Of a stretch of 7,328 nucleotides of DNA, positions 1 to 6,070 are shown in pieces (the stretch's first letter is position 1; the number at the start of each line of letters is the position of its first letter). Source of the stretch: Actinomycetota bacterium (GTDB lineage Bacteria > Actinomycetota > Acidimicrobiia > Acidimicrobiales > Ilumatobacteraceae); the NCBI GenBank assembly GCA_009701105.1, contig WLKU01000064.1, positions 1 to 7,328 on the forward strand. Direction: 5' to 3'. Made by a program: the position numbers and the translations under genes. Under the pieces are notes generated by a model. It was not told the origin of the DNA. It worked only from the letters and a program-made list of their open reading frames with translations, and searched no databases.

Positions 1-32
1 AGACACTGCTGTCTACCCTCAATAGGGTCGCC
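1..32 (+). other. Leader of the metal transporter operon, window edge
   Basis: These bases precede the ABC ATPase start. The frame of the ATPase stays open to the window edge, so a longer N-terminus cannot be excluded, but the ATG at 33 has AGGG (24-27) five bases upstream, a reasonable ribosome binding site. A different frame runs in from the edge and stops at 34-36, which would give an ATGA-type overlap with the ATPase start; another frame stops at 23-25. Either could be the tail of an upstream gene, perhaps the solute-binding protein, but too little is visible to tell. Confidence 0.3.
15..28 (+). repeat. Small inverted repeat over the ATPase ribosome binding site
   Basis: ACCCT (15-19) and AGGGT (24-28) are perfect complements around a CAAT loop. 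The right arm contains the AGGG that would pair with 16S rRNA for the ATPase at 33. If the RNA folds, the hairpin would hide the binding site. Five-base arms are short enough to arise by chance, so a regulatory role is only a possibility. Confidence 0.25.
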
Positions 33-803
33 ATGAACACCAAACCACTGATTGACTGCTCGCACGTTTCGTGCACATATGGCAATGCGCCTGTAGTTGA
101 TGATGTTTATCTGCAAATCAATCGCGGAGAATTCGTTGGGATAGTTGGGCCCTCTGGTTCGGGCAAAACAACTCTGCTCAATGCAATTATGGGATCCCAC
201 CCTGTTGCACACGGCTCCATCACGCTGCAGCCTCACTTGACAATTGGTTACGTGCCACAAGTCGAAACTGTCGACTGGTACTTCCCTGTCACTGTTGAAG
301 AAGTAATTGCAATGACTCGCACAAAAACTAGTTGGTGGCCACGCATCACCACTGACGAACGCGCAGCAGTGCGCGAAGTGCTCGGTCAACTCGGCATTGC
401 CGATGTTGCCAACCGACATATCCGTGAACTTTCCGGCGGTCAGCAACAGCGAGTCTTTTTGGCACGAGCGATGTTTAGCCAGCCAGATGTTTTGATCATG
501 GACGAACCAACATCTGGTGTCGATGTGCGCACACGTCACGAGATTTTGCACTTGCTTGCCGATCTGCACGAACAGGGCCTAACGATTTTGCTCACCACCC
601 ATGATCTCAATGGTTTGGCCGCCCACTTGCCGCGCCTGGTGTGCTTCAACAAAAAAGTTATTGCAGATGGCAATCCACGCCAAGTGCTTACTCCACAAGT
701 TCTCGAACAAACATATGGTGCACCGATGGAAGTACTCGAGCACGGTGGCATGCCACTCGTAGTTGATCACGGTCGTGTTGCTATGCGAGGTGAAGGCAAA
801 TGA
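33..803 (+). CDS. Zinc/manganese-type ABC transporter, ATP-binding protein
   Basis: This is the cytoplasmic ATPase that powers a metal-ion importer; it would sit as a dimer under the permease encoded next. All nucleotide-binding landmarks are present: aromatic A-loop Y16, Walker A GPSGSGKT (39-46), Q-loop VPQ with Q76, signature LSGGQ (133-137), Walker B VLIMDEP (153-159) with catalytic E158, D-loop SGVD (161-164) and switch H190. The length of 256 residues is normal for the Znu/Mnt/Tro-type ATPases. The family is assigned mainly from the neighbouring ABC-3 permease, since the ATPase alone does not define the metal. The last codons overlap the permease start by ATGA, so the two are probably translated together. 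AGGG at 24-27 supports the ATG at 33. The substrate could be Zn, Mn or Fe; the sequence does not settle this. Confidence 0.93.
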   Translation: MNTKPLIDCSHVSCTYGNAPVVDDVYLQINRGEFVGIVGPSGSGKTTLLNAIMGSHPVAHGSITLQPHLTIGYVPQVETVDWYFPVTVEEVIAMTRTKTSWWPRITTDERAAVREVLGQLGIADVANRHIRELSGGQQQRVFLARAMFSQPDVLIMDEPTSGVDVRTRHEILHLLADLHEQGLTILLTTHDLNGLAAHLPRLVCFNKKVIADGNPRQVLTPQVLEQTYGAPMEVLEHGGMPLVVDHGRVAMRGEGK

Positions 804-1651
804 TTCTTGCACTAGACCTGATGGAACCGTATGGATTTCAGTTTTTTAGACACGGACTCGTTGTCGCCACCATCGCTGGCGCTCTGTGCGGACTTCTCGG
901 AGTATTCGTGGTGTTGCGCGGCATGAGTTACATCGGCCACGGACTATCGCATGCCGTATTCGGCGGTGCCGCAGCCAGTGCCGTGTTGCGCATCAATTTT
1001 TTTCTGGGTGCCGGTGTATGGGGCATCATTTCTGGTTTGCTCATTGCTCGCGTAGCACGACGACGCGTGCTCGGTGCTGACGCAGCCATCGGTGTTGTAA
1101 CTACAGCATCATTTGCACTTGGTTTGGCATTGATGAACCGCTACGGCCAGGCCGGCAAGAGCATCGAAGCCGTACTGTTTGGCAGCGTGCTCGGCGTGCA
1201 GATGGTTGATGTTTACGCAGTTTCAGGCGTTGCTCTACTCGGTCTGGCTGTTGTGGTGCTTGGCTATCGCAAGTTCTTGTTTTCCACATTTGACCGCGAC
1301 GTTGCGCAAGTAAGCGGAGTAAATGTTTCTGCCGTTGAAGCAGGACTACTTGCAATGCTTTCGCTCACCATCTTGGTCACGATGCGCGTCATTGGCACAT
1401 TGCTGATTTCGGCACTGTTGGTTATCCCTGCAGCATCGGCACGCATGACCACCAACAGTTTTGCTCGCATGTTGTGGATCTCACCGATCATTGGTGCTTC
1501 AACTTGCTTCGCCGGAATGAACCTCAGTTACTTTCTAGACACATCGGCGAGTGCAACAATCATTTTGCTCGACGCATTGGTGTTTGTCGTTGTTTACGCA
1601 ATTGCGGGCACGCGCAACCGTATGAAGATGGCCTCACTCGGCCATATCTAG
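800..1651 (+). CDS. Zinc/manganese-type ABC transporter, permease (ABC-3 family)
   Basis: This is an integral membrane permease of the ZnuB/MntB/TroC type, carrying the metal ion across the cytoplasmic membrane using the ATPase encoded just before it. The 283 residues are hydrophobic almost throughout, with about eight or nine membrane segments (roughly 18-40, 46-64, 70-84, 95-113, 135-155, 180-195, 198-215, 225-245 and 252-270). Family motifs are the RGMSYIGHGLSHAV segment (40-53), the FDRDVAQVSG segment (164-173) and VIGTLLISALLVIPAASAR (197-215). In the first motif H47 occupies a place where many relatives carry Asp. The start ATG lies inside the ATPase stop (ATGA, 800-803), which implies translational coupling. 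The gene ends three bases from the stop codon of the opposing toxin gene, and no terminator hairpin is visible there. The last four codons lie in an 11-bp sequence repeated at the antitoxin start. Confidence 0.93.
   Translation: MILALDLMEPYGFQFFRHGLVVATIAGALCGLLGVFVVLRGMSYIGHGLSHAVFGGAAASAVLRINFFLGAGVWGIISGLLIARVARRRVLGADAAIGVVTTASFALGLALMNRYGQAGKSIEAVLFGSVLGVQMVDVYAVSGVALLGLAVVVLGYRKFLFSTFDRDVAQVSGVNVSAVEAGLLAMLSLTILVTMRVIGTLLISALLVIPAASARMTTNSFARMLWISPIIGASTCFAGMNLSYFLDTSASATIILLDALVFVVVYAIAGTRNRMKMASLGHI
1641..1651 (+). repeat. Direct repeat copy 1, at the permease/toxin junction
   Basis: GCCATATCTAG here is identical to 2357-2367, and 9 of 11 bases match 2409-2419 (GCCATACCTAC). Copy 1 forms the last codons and stop of the permease; copy 2 covers the antitoxin start codon. 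The two exact copies bound the toxin-antitoxin pair, as expected of a target duplication or recombination scar. However, an 11-mer match somewhere in a window of this size is expected by chance, so only the placement is notable. Confidence 0.4.
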
Positions 1652-1654
1652 CAA

Positions 1655-2077
1655 TCAGTTTGCTTCAGGGTTAAACACAGCAAATCCAAGTTCGCTAGCA
1701 GCGCGACAGAGTTTTGCATCAGAGCTTCCAAACATCTCTGCATTAACCGCAACAGCAGATGCCAAATGAATTGCATCGAGCGATCGAAGCCGTGTGGACT
1801 CAGCGATCTCGCAGGCAGACTCTGCAACCTGCTCAGAAATCTCTACAACAGTCAAACGGGCCCACAGGTTGTCAAATGTTTGCACAATAATTTTGCTCTT
1901 CTGTGTCGTAATGCGTCCATCCAGTTTTCCACGAGCGAGTGTTGCTCGTGCTTCAATGCGTAGTAGTCGTGAAGAAATCAGTACCGGATCACTATCCCAC
2001 AGCATTTGAGATTGCGAGGTTCCCTGCTCATCAAACAAAAGCTTCAGGAAAAGCGAAGAATCGATGTAGGTGATCAC
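1655..2077 (-). CDS. PIN-domain toxin of a type II toxin-antitoxin pair (VapC-like)
   Basis: This is a predicted Mg-dependent ribonuclease of the PIN family which, when released from its antitoxin, cleaves RNA and stops growth. The 140-residue protein has the full set of PIN acidic residues in their usual contexts: D6 in YIDSSLFLKLL (4-14), E42 in RIEARATLAR (40-49), D101 in RSLDAIHLASA (98-108) and D120 in FGSSDAKLCRAA (116-127). The length is typical. Its ATG lies in the antitoxin stop (overlap 2074-2077), the usual antitoxin-first arrangement that keeps toxin output tied to antitoxin translation. The gene runs toward the metal permease and stops three bases from it. The RNA target (tRNA, rRNA or mRNA) cannot be read from the sequence. 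With the key residues intact, it is probably active rather than decayed. Confidence 0.92.
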   Translation of the reverse strand: MITYIDSSLFLKLLFDEQGTSQSQMLWDSDPVLISSRLLRIEARATLARGKLDGRITTQKSKIIVQTFDNLWARLTVVEISEQVAESACEIAESTRLRSLDAIHLASAVAVNAEMFGSSDAKLCRAASELGFAVFNPEAN

Positions 2078-2361
2078 TCGCTTCGCATTTCAATTAACAG
2101 CTCGCTCATTGATCCATCAATTTTTATTGGCTTGGGTCGTGGTCGAGTTGCATCAAGTGGGGGCTTCACAAGTCCAGCATCTATGAGCAGTTGTAGTTGT
2201 TGATGCGACTTGTCGAGAGAAACGAGTTTGACCACAGGCTTACCGTGCTCAGTCACAATGACCTCCGAACCGTGCTGCACCAAGTCGATGTAATGACTGA
2301 GTTTGCTTTTGAGTTCGCGAACACCAACTTCTACTCGTTGATTTTTGACGCTTTTTGCCAT
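2074..2361 (-). CDS. Phd/YefM-type antitoxin paired with the PIN toxin
   Basis: This 95-residue protein would neutralise the PIN toxin and repress its own promoter. Residues 10-50 match the Phd/YefM DNA-binding fold: VGVRELKSKLSHYIDLV (12-28), then GSEVIVTEHGKPVVKLVSL (31-49), the classic prevent-host-death pattern. Residues 55-95 would be the toxin-binding tail, which includes a proline- and arginine-rich stretch near 67-79. No Shine-Dalgarno sequence precedes the ATG at 2361. Instead TACAAT ends six bases before it, which places the expected transcript start on the A of the ATG, so the mRNA is probably leaderless. Phd/YefM antitoxins are commonly found with PIN toxins, so the label VapB would describe its position in the pair rather than its fold. 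Confidence 0.92.
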   Translation of the reverse strand: MAKSVKNQRVEVGVRELKSKLSHYIDLVQHGSEVIVTEHGKPVVKLVSLDKSHQQLQLLIDAGLVKPPLDATRPRPKPIKIDGSMSELLIEMRSE

Positions 2362-2367
2362 ATCTAG
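2357..2367 (-). repeat. Direct repeat copy 2, over the antitoxin start codon
   Basis: This is an exact copy of the 11-bp sequence at 1641-1651. It overlaps the perfect palindrome ATCTAGAT (2362-2369), which lies between the antitoxin -10 hexamer and its start codon. It could be an edge of a mobile cassette, an operator for autoregulation, or coincidence. Confidence 0.4.
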
Positions 2368-2397
2368 ATTGTAGACACATTAGTTTCTTATTTGTAA
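2368..2397 (-). promoter_or_regulatory. Candidate leaderless promoter of the toxin-antitoxin pair
   Basis: On the minus strand TACAAT occupies 2373-2368 (five of six matches to TATAAT), with a weaker TTACAA at 2397-2392 as the -35 after an 18-bp spacer. Counting from -12 to -7 puts +1 at 2361, the first base of the antitoxin ATG. The region is AT-rich compared with its surroundings. Half-sites TGTAG (2370-2374) and CTACA (2398-2402 and 2416-2420) face each other across it and may be where the antitoxin binds. Confidence 0.5.
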
Positions 2398-2408
2398 CTA
2401 CATTTTTA

Positions 2409-2419
2409 GCCATACCTAC
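2409..2419 (+). repeat. Degenerate third copy of the 11-bp repeat
   Basis: GCCATACCTAC matches 9 of 11 bases of the repeat at 1641-1651 and 2357-2367. Like copy 2 it is preceded by a run of five or more T (one extra A intervenes). It starts 52 bp from copy 2, close to five helical turns, so one protein dimer could contact both on the same face. This is only suggestive. Confidence 0.25.
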
Positions 2420-2436
2420 ATGTGTGCGGCAATGGT

Positions 2437-3705
2437 CTATTTGCGAAAGCCCCATTCGGCGCCTTGTGGCGTGTCTCGCACTTCCACGCTGATCTCGGCC
2501 AGCCGGTCACGAATCATGTCTGACAGGTCAAACCGTTTGTCTGCCCGAACCTGAACTCGCAAGTCGAGCAGCACTTGAACAAAAGGCCCAACCACTTCGC
2601 GCGGGTCACGCAAACCACCAGTTGCCGCACCGGCAAGCCGAGTGATCATGCTGCGCAATACGGATCTCGCATAATCAGCATCGTCGCTTTGCATTGTGTC
2701 GGCCGACCAACCTGCAATGGCGTCATCCAAATCGAGTGCAGCACGCGCTGCGGCATCTGCATCACCAGCAGTAATCGCTTGAGCAAAAGCATTGTTCAGT
2801 CGCTCCGTTGCTTGACGCAAATTGCTGTCAAAAGTGTCGGCAGGTTTCGTTGCAGCATCGCTCGTTGCGGTATTGCTAGCCACCACCGAGGGTGCACCAG
2901 TTTTGATACCTACAGACGGATTACGCAGGCGATCAAGTGGCAACACTTCACCACTTGCAATCTCGGTCGACACACCCTTCACGCGAATAGTGAGCACGCC
3001 CTTGCCCACCACAGTTGCGGTCTGCGCATCAATATCAATCACCACACCTGTGTGTTCGTCTACACCCAACACATAGACATCGTCGGGTAGCTCACGTTCG
3101 AGCATCGAGAGGCGACGTTCACCCATGTAACAAAAGCGGGTGTCGTGGTGACCACCTTCGGCGTTGTTGTAGTGCGGAATAAGTGCAGCGTTAATTCCAA
3201 TCTCGCCAAGAATATTGAGACCTTCAAGCCAGCGTGGCTCTTCACCAACTTTGTAAATCTCGTAGACCGGCAACGTGAAGCGACCGAGCGTCAGTGCAGC
3301 AGCCGATGCAAATGTGACGATGCCACCATCGCGGAGTTTTTTGGTGAGCAAGCCTGCAAGCGGAGTACCCGCCCATTGACGCAATGCATACGTTGGCGAG
3401 CCGGGCCCTGCAAAAACATATTGTGCATCAGCAACTAATTGCAGTCCGCGCTCAACAGCAAGTGCGTCGGCACCGATCATTTGTGTAAGGCCAGCAACAT
3501 CAAGCGCGATATTGATACTGGTCTTGAAATACTCAACAGCTTTTGTCGCAAGTTCTGGCGCATTTTCTTGAAATCCATACGGAGTGTCGAGCAATGTTGC
3601 CCGCGCAGGCTTTGGCAACTTTGCTGTCAGCATGCGGTGAGTCGTCACCATGGTTGGCGCTGTCTCGCCAGAACCCATGATGGTCAAGATGCGAGGAAGT
3701 GTCAT
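2437..3705 (-). CDS. Peptidase S51 / class I amidotransferase-like protein with a CysS-like C-terminal domain
   Basis: Residues 1-260 resemble peptidase family S51 (PepE, cyanophycinase; a class I glutamine amidotransferase-like fold). Landmarks are MGSGETAPTM (10-19), FAGPGSPTYALRQW (98-111), the candidate nucleophile elbow FASAAALTLG (132-141) with S134, PHYNNAEGGHHDTR (177-190) with candidate catalytic H178 or H186/187, and VLGVDEHTG (212-220). The elbow is unusual: the family's GTSAGA-like sequence reads FASAAA, so both flanking glycines are gone while Ser remains. After an Ala/Thr/Ser-rich linker (about 265-292), residues 293-422 look like the helical C-terminus of cysteinyl-tRNA synthetase, ending DTPQGAEWGFRK, close to the E. 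coli CysRS ending GPQGTTWRRK. There is no synthetase catalytic domain. Its start lies in the hydrolase stop (ATGA, 3702-3705) with no separate ribosome binding site. The substrate is unknown; it may be an inactive or altered peptidase that binds a peptide or RNA. Confidence 0.8.
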   Translation of the reverse strand: MTLPRILTIMGSGETAPTMVTTHRMLTAKLPKPARATLLDTPYGFQENAPELATKAVEYFKTSINIALDVAGLTQMIGADALAVERGLQLVADAQYVFAGPGSPTYALRQWAGTPLAGLLTKKLRDGGIVTFASAAALTLGRFTLPVYEIYKVGEEPRWLEGLNILGEIGINAALIPHYNNAEGGHHDTRFCYMGERRLSMLERELPDDVYVLGVDEHTGVVIDIDAQTATVVGKGVLTIRVKGVSTEIASGEVLPLDRLRNPSVGIKTGAPSVVASNTATSDAATKPADTFDSNLRQATERLNNAFAQAITAGDADAAARAALDLDDAIAGWSADTMQSDDADYARSVLRSMITRLAGAATGGLRDPREVVGPFVQVLLDLRVQVRADKRFDLSDMIRDRLAEISVEVRDTPQGAEWGFRK

Positions 3706-4586
3706 GAAAAGAATCCGTCTGTTATTGCTGCATGCACAACTTCGGCAAATCGAGAAGGGTGTTGGGCATGCAGATCGTGGTCGGCTGGGCTAAACCATTC
3801 AACCCGCACATTCGGCACTAACTGCACAGCGTGCTCAACGGCACTTCTTTTTGTTTCAGCAAATACGCCGCCCGGCCCCTCGGCCGGCACAAACAACACG
3901 GGTACTTTGATGTCGCTATATAAATGAGTCGGTTTGTGCTCCCACAAACCACGCAACACCAACATGTGGCGCTCAAGAGTGAGCCATGGCTTAATTGTGC
4001 CGTCGGGTAGATGCTCCATGTTTGCCATCGCACCATCGATTCCAGTCTGTGGCCAATCGGCATGCGCTGATTGCATATAAGCACGCATCTGTTTTGCTGG
4101 TGTGCCAATCAAATTTGGTGGACGCAAAGCAACAGCACATGAATCCCAATTGGCAAAATTGTTTTGCAATTCCAAGAACCCACCGTCGACCGGCACCACT
4201 CCGCTCACAAGGTGCGAATACTTATGTGCAAGTTCAATAACGACGTTTCCACCCCACGATTGCCCACACACAACCGGCATCCCATAACCCCGAGGTGCGA
4301 TTGCGACCAACAACCCGGCCAAATCTTCGGTGACCGAACTCATGTCGTACCCATCTTCGGGTTTGTCACTTAAGCCGTGCCCACGCAAATCAATTGCGAT
4401 CACTGGATGCCCGAGTTTTACGAGTGCAAGCGCCGCGCCTTCCCACAACATGGCGTTGGATGCGAGGCCGTGCACCAACACAATTGGCTTACCCAAATGA
4501 GTTGCTGGGTCTCCCCACTTCACCGCTCTTAGGCGCAGTCCCGTGCCAGTGGCAATAAGTTCGCTCAATGGCAATCCATCATTCAT
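3702..4586 (-). CDS. Alpha/beta hydrolase
   Basis: This is a predicted soluble serine hydrolase of the alpha/beta fold, acting on an ester, amide or C-C bond of unknown substrate. Counting from the ATG at 4586 (294 residues), the oxyanion segment VLVHGLASN is at 36-44, the strand-turn motif DLRGHGLSDKP at 66-76, and the nucleophile elbow GQSWGG at 108-113 with Ser110. The catalytic His is probably H270 in SPADHDLHAQHP (267-278). The acid is less clear: E236 after VPVLFVPA, or D134 in VPVDGG. A longer form from GTG 4619 (305 residues) or ATG 4610 is possible. I chose 4586 because the family core begins soon after it, a TANNNT hexamer (TAGTGT, 4599-4594) sits at leaderless spacing, and it removes the overlap with the divergent sulfatase. 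It is the first gene of an operon with the S51-like gene, to which it is joined by ATGA. Confidence 0.88.
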   Translation of the reverse strand: MNDGLPLSELIATGTGLRLRAVKWGDPATHLGKPIVLVHGLASNAMLWEGAALALVKLGHPVIAIDLRGHGLSDKPEDGYDMSSVTEDLAGLLVAIAPRGYGMPVVCGQSWGGNVVIELAHKYSHLVSGVVPVDGGFLELQNNFANWDSCAVALRPPNLIGTPAKQMRAYMQSAHADWPQTGIDGAMANMEHLPDGTIKPWLTLERHMLVLRGLWEHKPTHLYSDIKVPVLFVPAEGPGGVFAETKRSAVEHAVQLVPNVRVEWFSPADHDLHAQHPSRFAEVVHAAITDGFFS

Positions 4587-4623
4587 GCCTTTCACACTAC
4601 GCTTCACCATTGATGTCACTCAA
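4587..4623. promoter_or_regulatory. Divergent promoter region, hydrolase operon / sulfatase
   Basis: Only 26 bp separate the chosen start codons (4586 and 4613). On the minus strand TTGAGT (4623-4618), an 18-bp spacer and TAGTGT (4599-4594) give a +1 near 4587, next to the hydrolase ATG. On the plus strand TACGCT (4598-4603) gives a +1 near 4610, three bases before the sulfatase ATG; no good -35 is visible for it. The two -10 hexamers share the TA at 4598-4599, so polymerase could not fill both at once. No Shine-Dalgarno sequence suits the sulfatase. This was read by eye and not confirmed. Confidence 0.4.
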
Positions 4624-6070
4624 TGTCCTGCTCATCACATTGGATCAATTTCGCGCAGACTGTTTGTCTGTTGCAGGACACCCGCTTGTCAAGACACCCA
4701 ATTTGGATCGCCTCGCCAAACAGGGCGTGCGGCTCACCAAGCACTACAGCCAATGCGCACCATGTTCACCTGGTCGCGCCAGTTTGTACACGGGCATGTA
4801 TCAAATGAATCACCGTGTCGTTGCTAATGGCACCCCTCTAGACAGAAGTTTTGACAACGTTGCGTTGCTCGCGCAACGCGCTGGTTATGCACCAGCACTT
4901 TTTGGTTACACCGATCAAGCGATTGATCCGCGTGACGCAACAGGGCCAGACGATTGGAGGCTCAACTCGTTTGAAGGCGTGCTGCCTGGATTCGACTGCA
5001 AGCTTTTTATTCCCGAAAATCATGAGTTGTGGATTGAGCACTTGCGAGCAAATGGTTTCGATGTTCCGACGGATGCTCAACATGTTCTCAAGACCGAACC
5101 AGAGCGCCCAGCCGAGTTTGGAATCTCTGCATTTCTGACCGATCATTTGCTTGCATGGCTCGATCAACAAAATGGTCCATGGTTTGCACACGCCAGTTAC
5201 TTGCGGCCACACCCACCATTTGCAGCTGCTGGCAAGTGGTCGACTGCATACGACCCAGCCGATGTCGAGTTACCAATTCCCCACGGCGATGATCTTCACC
5301 CTTCGCACGAAATGTTTTTGCAACTTCCCGATGCTTCTGCGCCACTTGACGAGGCGGGAAAGCGGCACATGCGTGCGCAGTATTACGGAATGATCAGTGA
5401 TGTTGACGAACAACTTGGTCGCGTGTGGGACAAACTTGCCGAGTTGGGCATGTGGGAGAACACGATGATCATCATCACCGCCGATCACGGCGAACAGCTT
5501 GGCGATCACGGTCTCAAAGAGAAGCTCGGCTTCTTCCCGCAGAGTTATCACATACTCGGACTCGTTCGTGATCCGCGAAATAGCAAACAGCATGGAACTG
5601 TTGTCGACAAGTTCACAGAAAATATTGACATTCTTCCAACGATCGCCGATGCACTCGATCAACCTGTTCCATTGCAATGCGATGGACTTCCCCTCACACC
5701 ATTTCTCACTGGCACAACTCCGGCAATCTGGCGCGATGCGGCGACGTGGGAATACGATTGGCGCTCAGTGTTTATTCGTATGGGTTCGCGCGAGTGGCCG
5801 TGGGATCAGCGACTTGAGCAACAACATCTTGCTACTCGTTGTTACGACGATCGCGCTTACGTGCAGTTTGGCAACGGTTCATCGTTGTCATTCGACCTCG
5901 CAGTTGATGCAACATGGCGCACATACAGTCATGACCTTGCGAAAACCTTGGCGATGGCACAAGACATGTTGGTTTGGCGATCACGACACACCAATCGCAA
6001 ACTTTCAGGAATGTTGATAGAGCAAGGTGGCATTGGTGAGTGGCCCACCGACGTTCCTTGGCGCGCATAA
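4613..6070 (+). CDS. Sulfatase / phosphonate monoester hydrolase-like enzyme
   Basis: This enzyme belongs to the alkaline phosphatase superfamily and would hydrolyse a sulfate ester, phosphonate monoester or phosphodiester in the cytoplasm; there is no signal peptide. From the ATG at 4613 it has 485 residues. The N-terminal strand NVLLITLDQ (4-12) supplies metal ligand D11, followed by Q12. CSPGR (51-55) is a complete CxPxR signature, so C51 would be oxidised to formylglycine by a maturase not encoded here. IIITADHGEQLGDHG (286-300) supplies D291 and H292. H200 in LRPHPPF and K302/K304 are candidate substrate contacts. Asp-Gln rather than Asp-Asp at 11-12 and the NHRVVANGTPLD segment (66-77) favour the phosphonate monoester hydrolase-like branch over classical arylsulfatases. 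A start at 4568 is possible, but would add 15 residues outside the conserved domain and overlap the divergent gene. Sulfatase is the safe label; the substrate is unknown. Confidence 0.88.
   Translation: MSLNVLLITLDQFRADCLSVAGHPLVKTPNLDRLAKQGVRLTKHYSQCAPCSPGRASLYTGMYQMNHRVVANGTPLDRSFDNVALLAQRAGYAPALFGYTDQAIDPRDATGPDDWRLNSFEGVLPGFDCKLFIPENHELWIEHLRANGFDVPTDAQHVLKTEPERPAEFGISAFLTDHLLAWLDQQNGPWFAHASYLRPHPPFAAAGKWSTAYDPADVELPIPHGDDLHPSHEMFLQLPDASAPLDEAGKRHMRAQYYGMISDVDEQLGRVWDKLAELGMWENTMIIITADHGEQLGDHGLKEKLGFFPQSYHILGLVRDPRNSKQHGTVVDKFTENIDILPTIADALDQPVPLQCDGLPLTPFLTGTTPAIWRDAATWEYDWRSVFIRMGSREWPWDQRLEQQHLATRCYDDRAYVQFGNGSSLSFDLAVDATWRTYSHDLAKTLAMAQDMLVWRSRHTNRKLSGMLIEQGGIGEWPTDVPWRA

Noticed and set aside
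1652..1654. A terminator between the convergent permease and toxin genes
   Set aside because: Only three bases separate the stop codons, and no hairpin with a T-run is visible in the neighbouring coding ends.
2575..3090. A 171-codon open frame on the plus strand opposite the S51-like gene
   Set aside because: It is antisense to a gene with clear domains and a conserved ATGA link to its neighbour. Its translation is rich in Cys, Arg and Ser without any family pattern.
3872..3887. GC-rich perfect inverted repeat CCGGCC-CCTC-GGCCGG
   Set aside because: It lies inside the hydrolase coding region, where the residues PAEGPGG dictate most of these bases. With no T-run it is unlikely to be a terminator.
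5270..5677. A 135-codon minus-strand open frame within the sulfatase gene
   Set aside because: It overlaps the conserved metal-site region of the sulfatase and has no plausible start signal or family motif.
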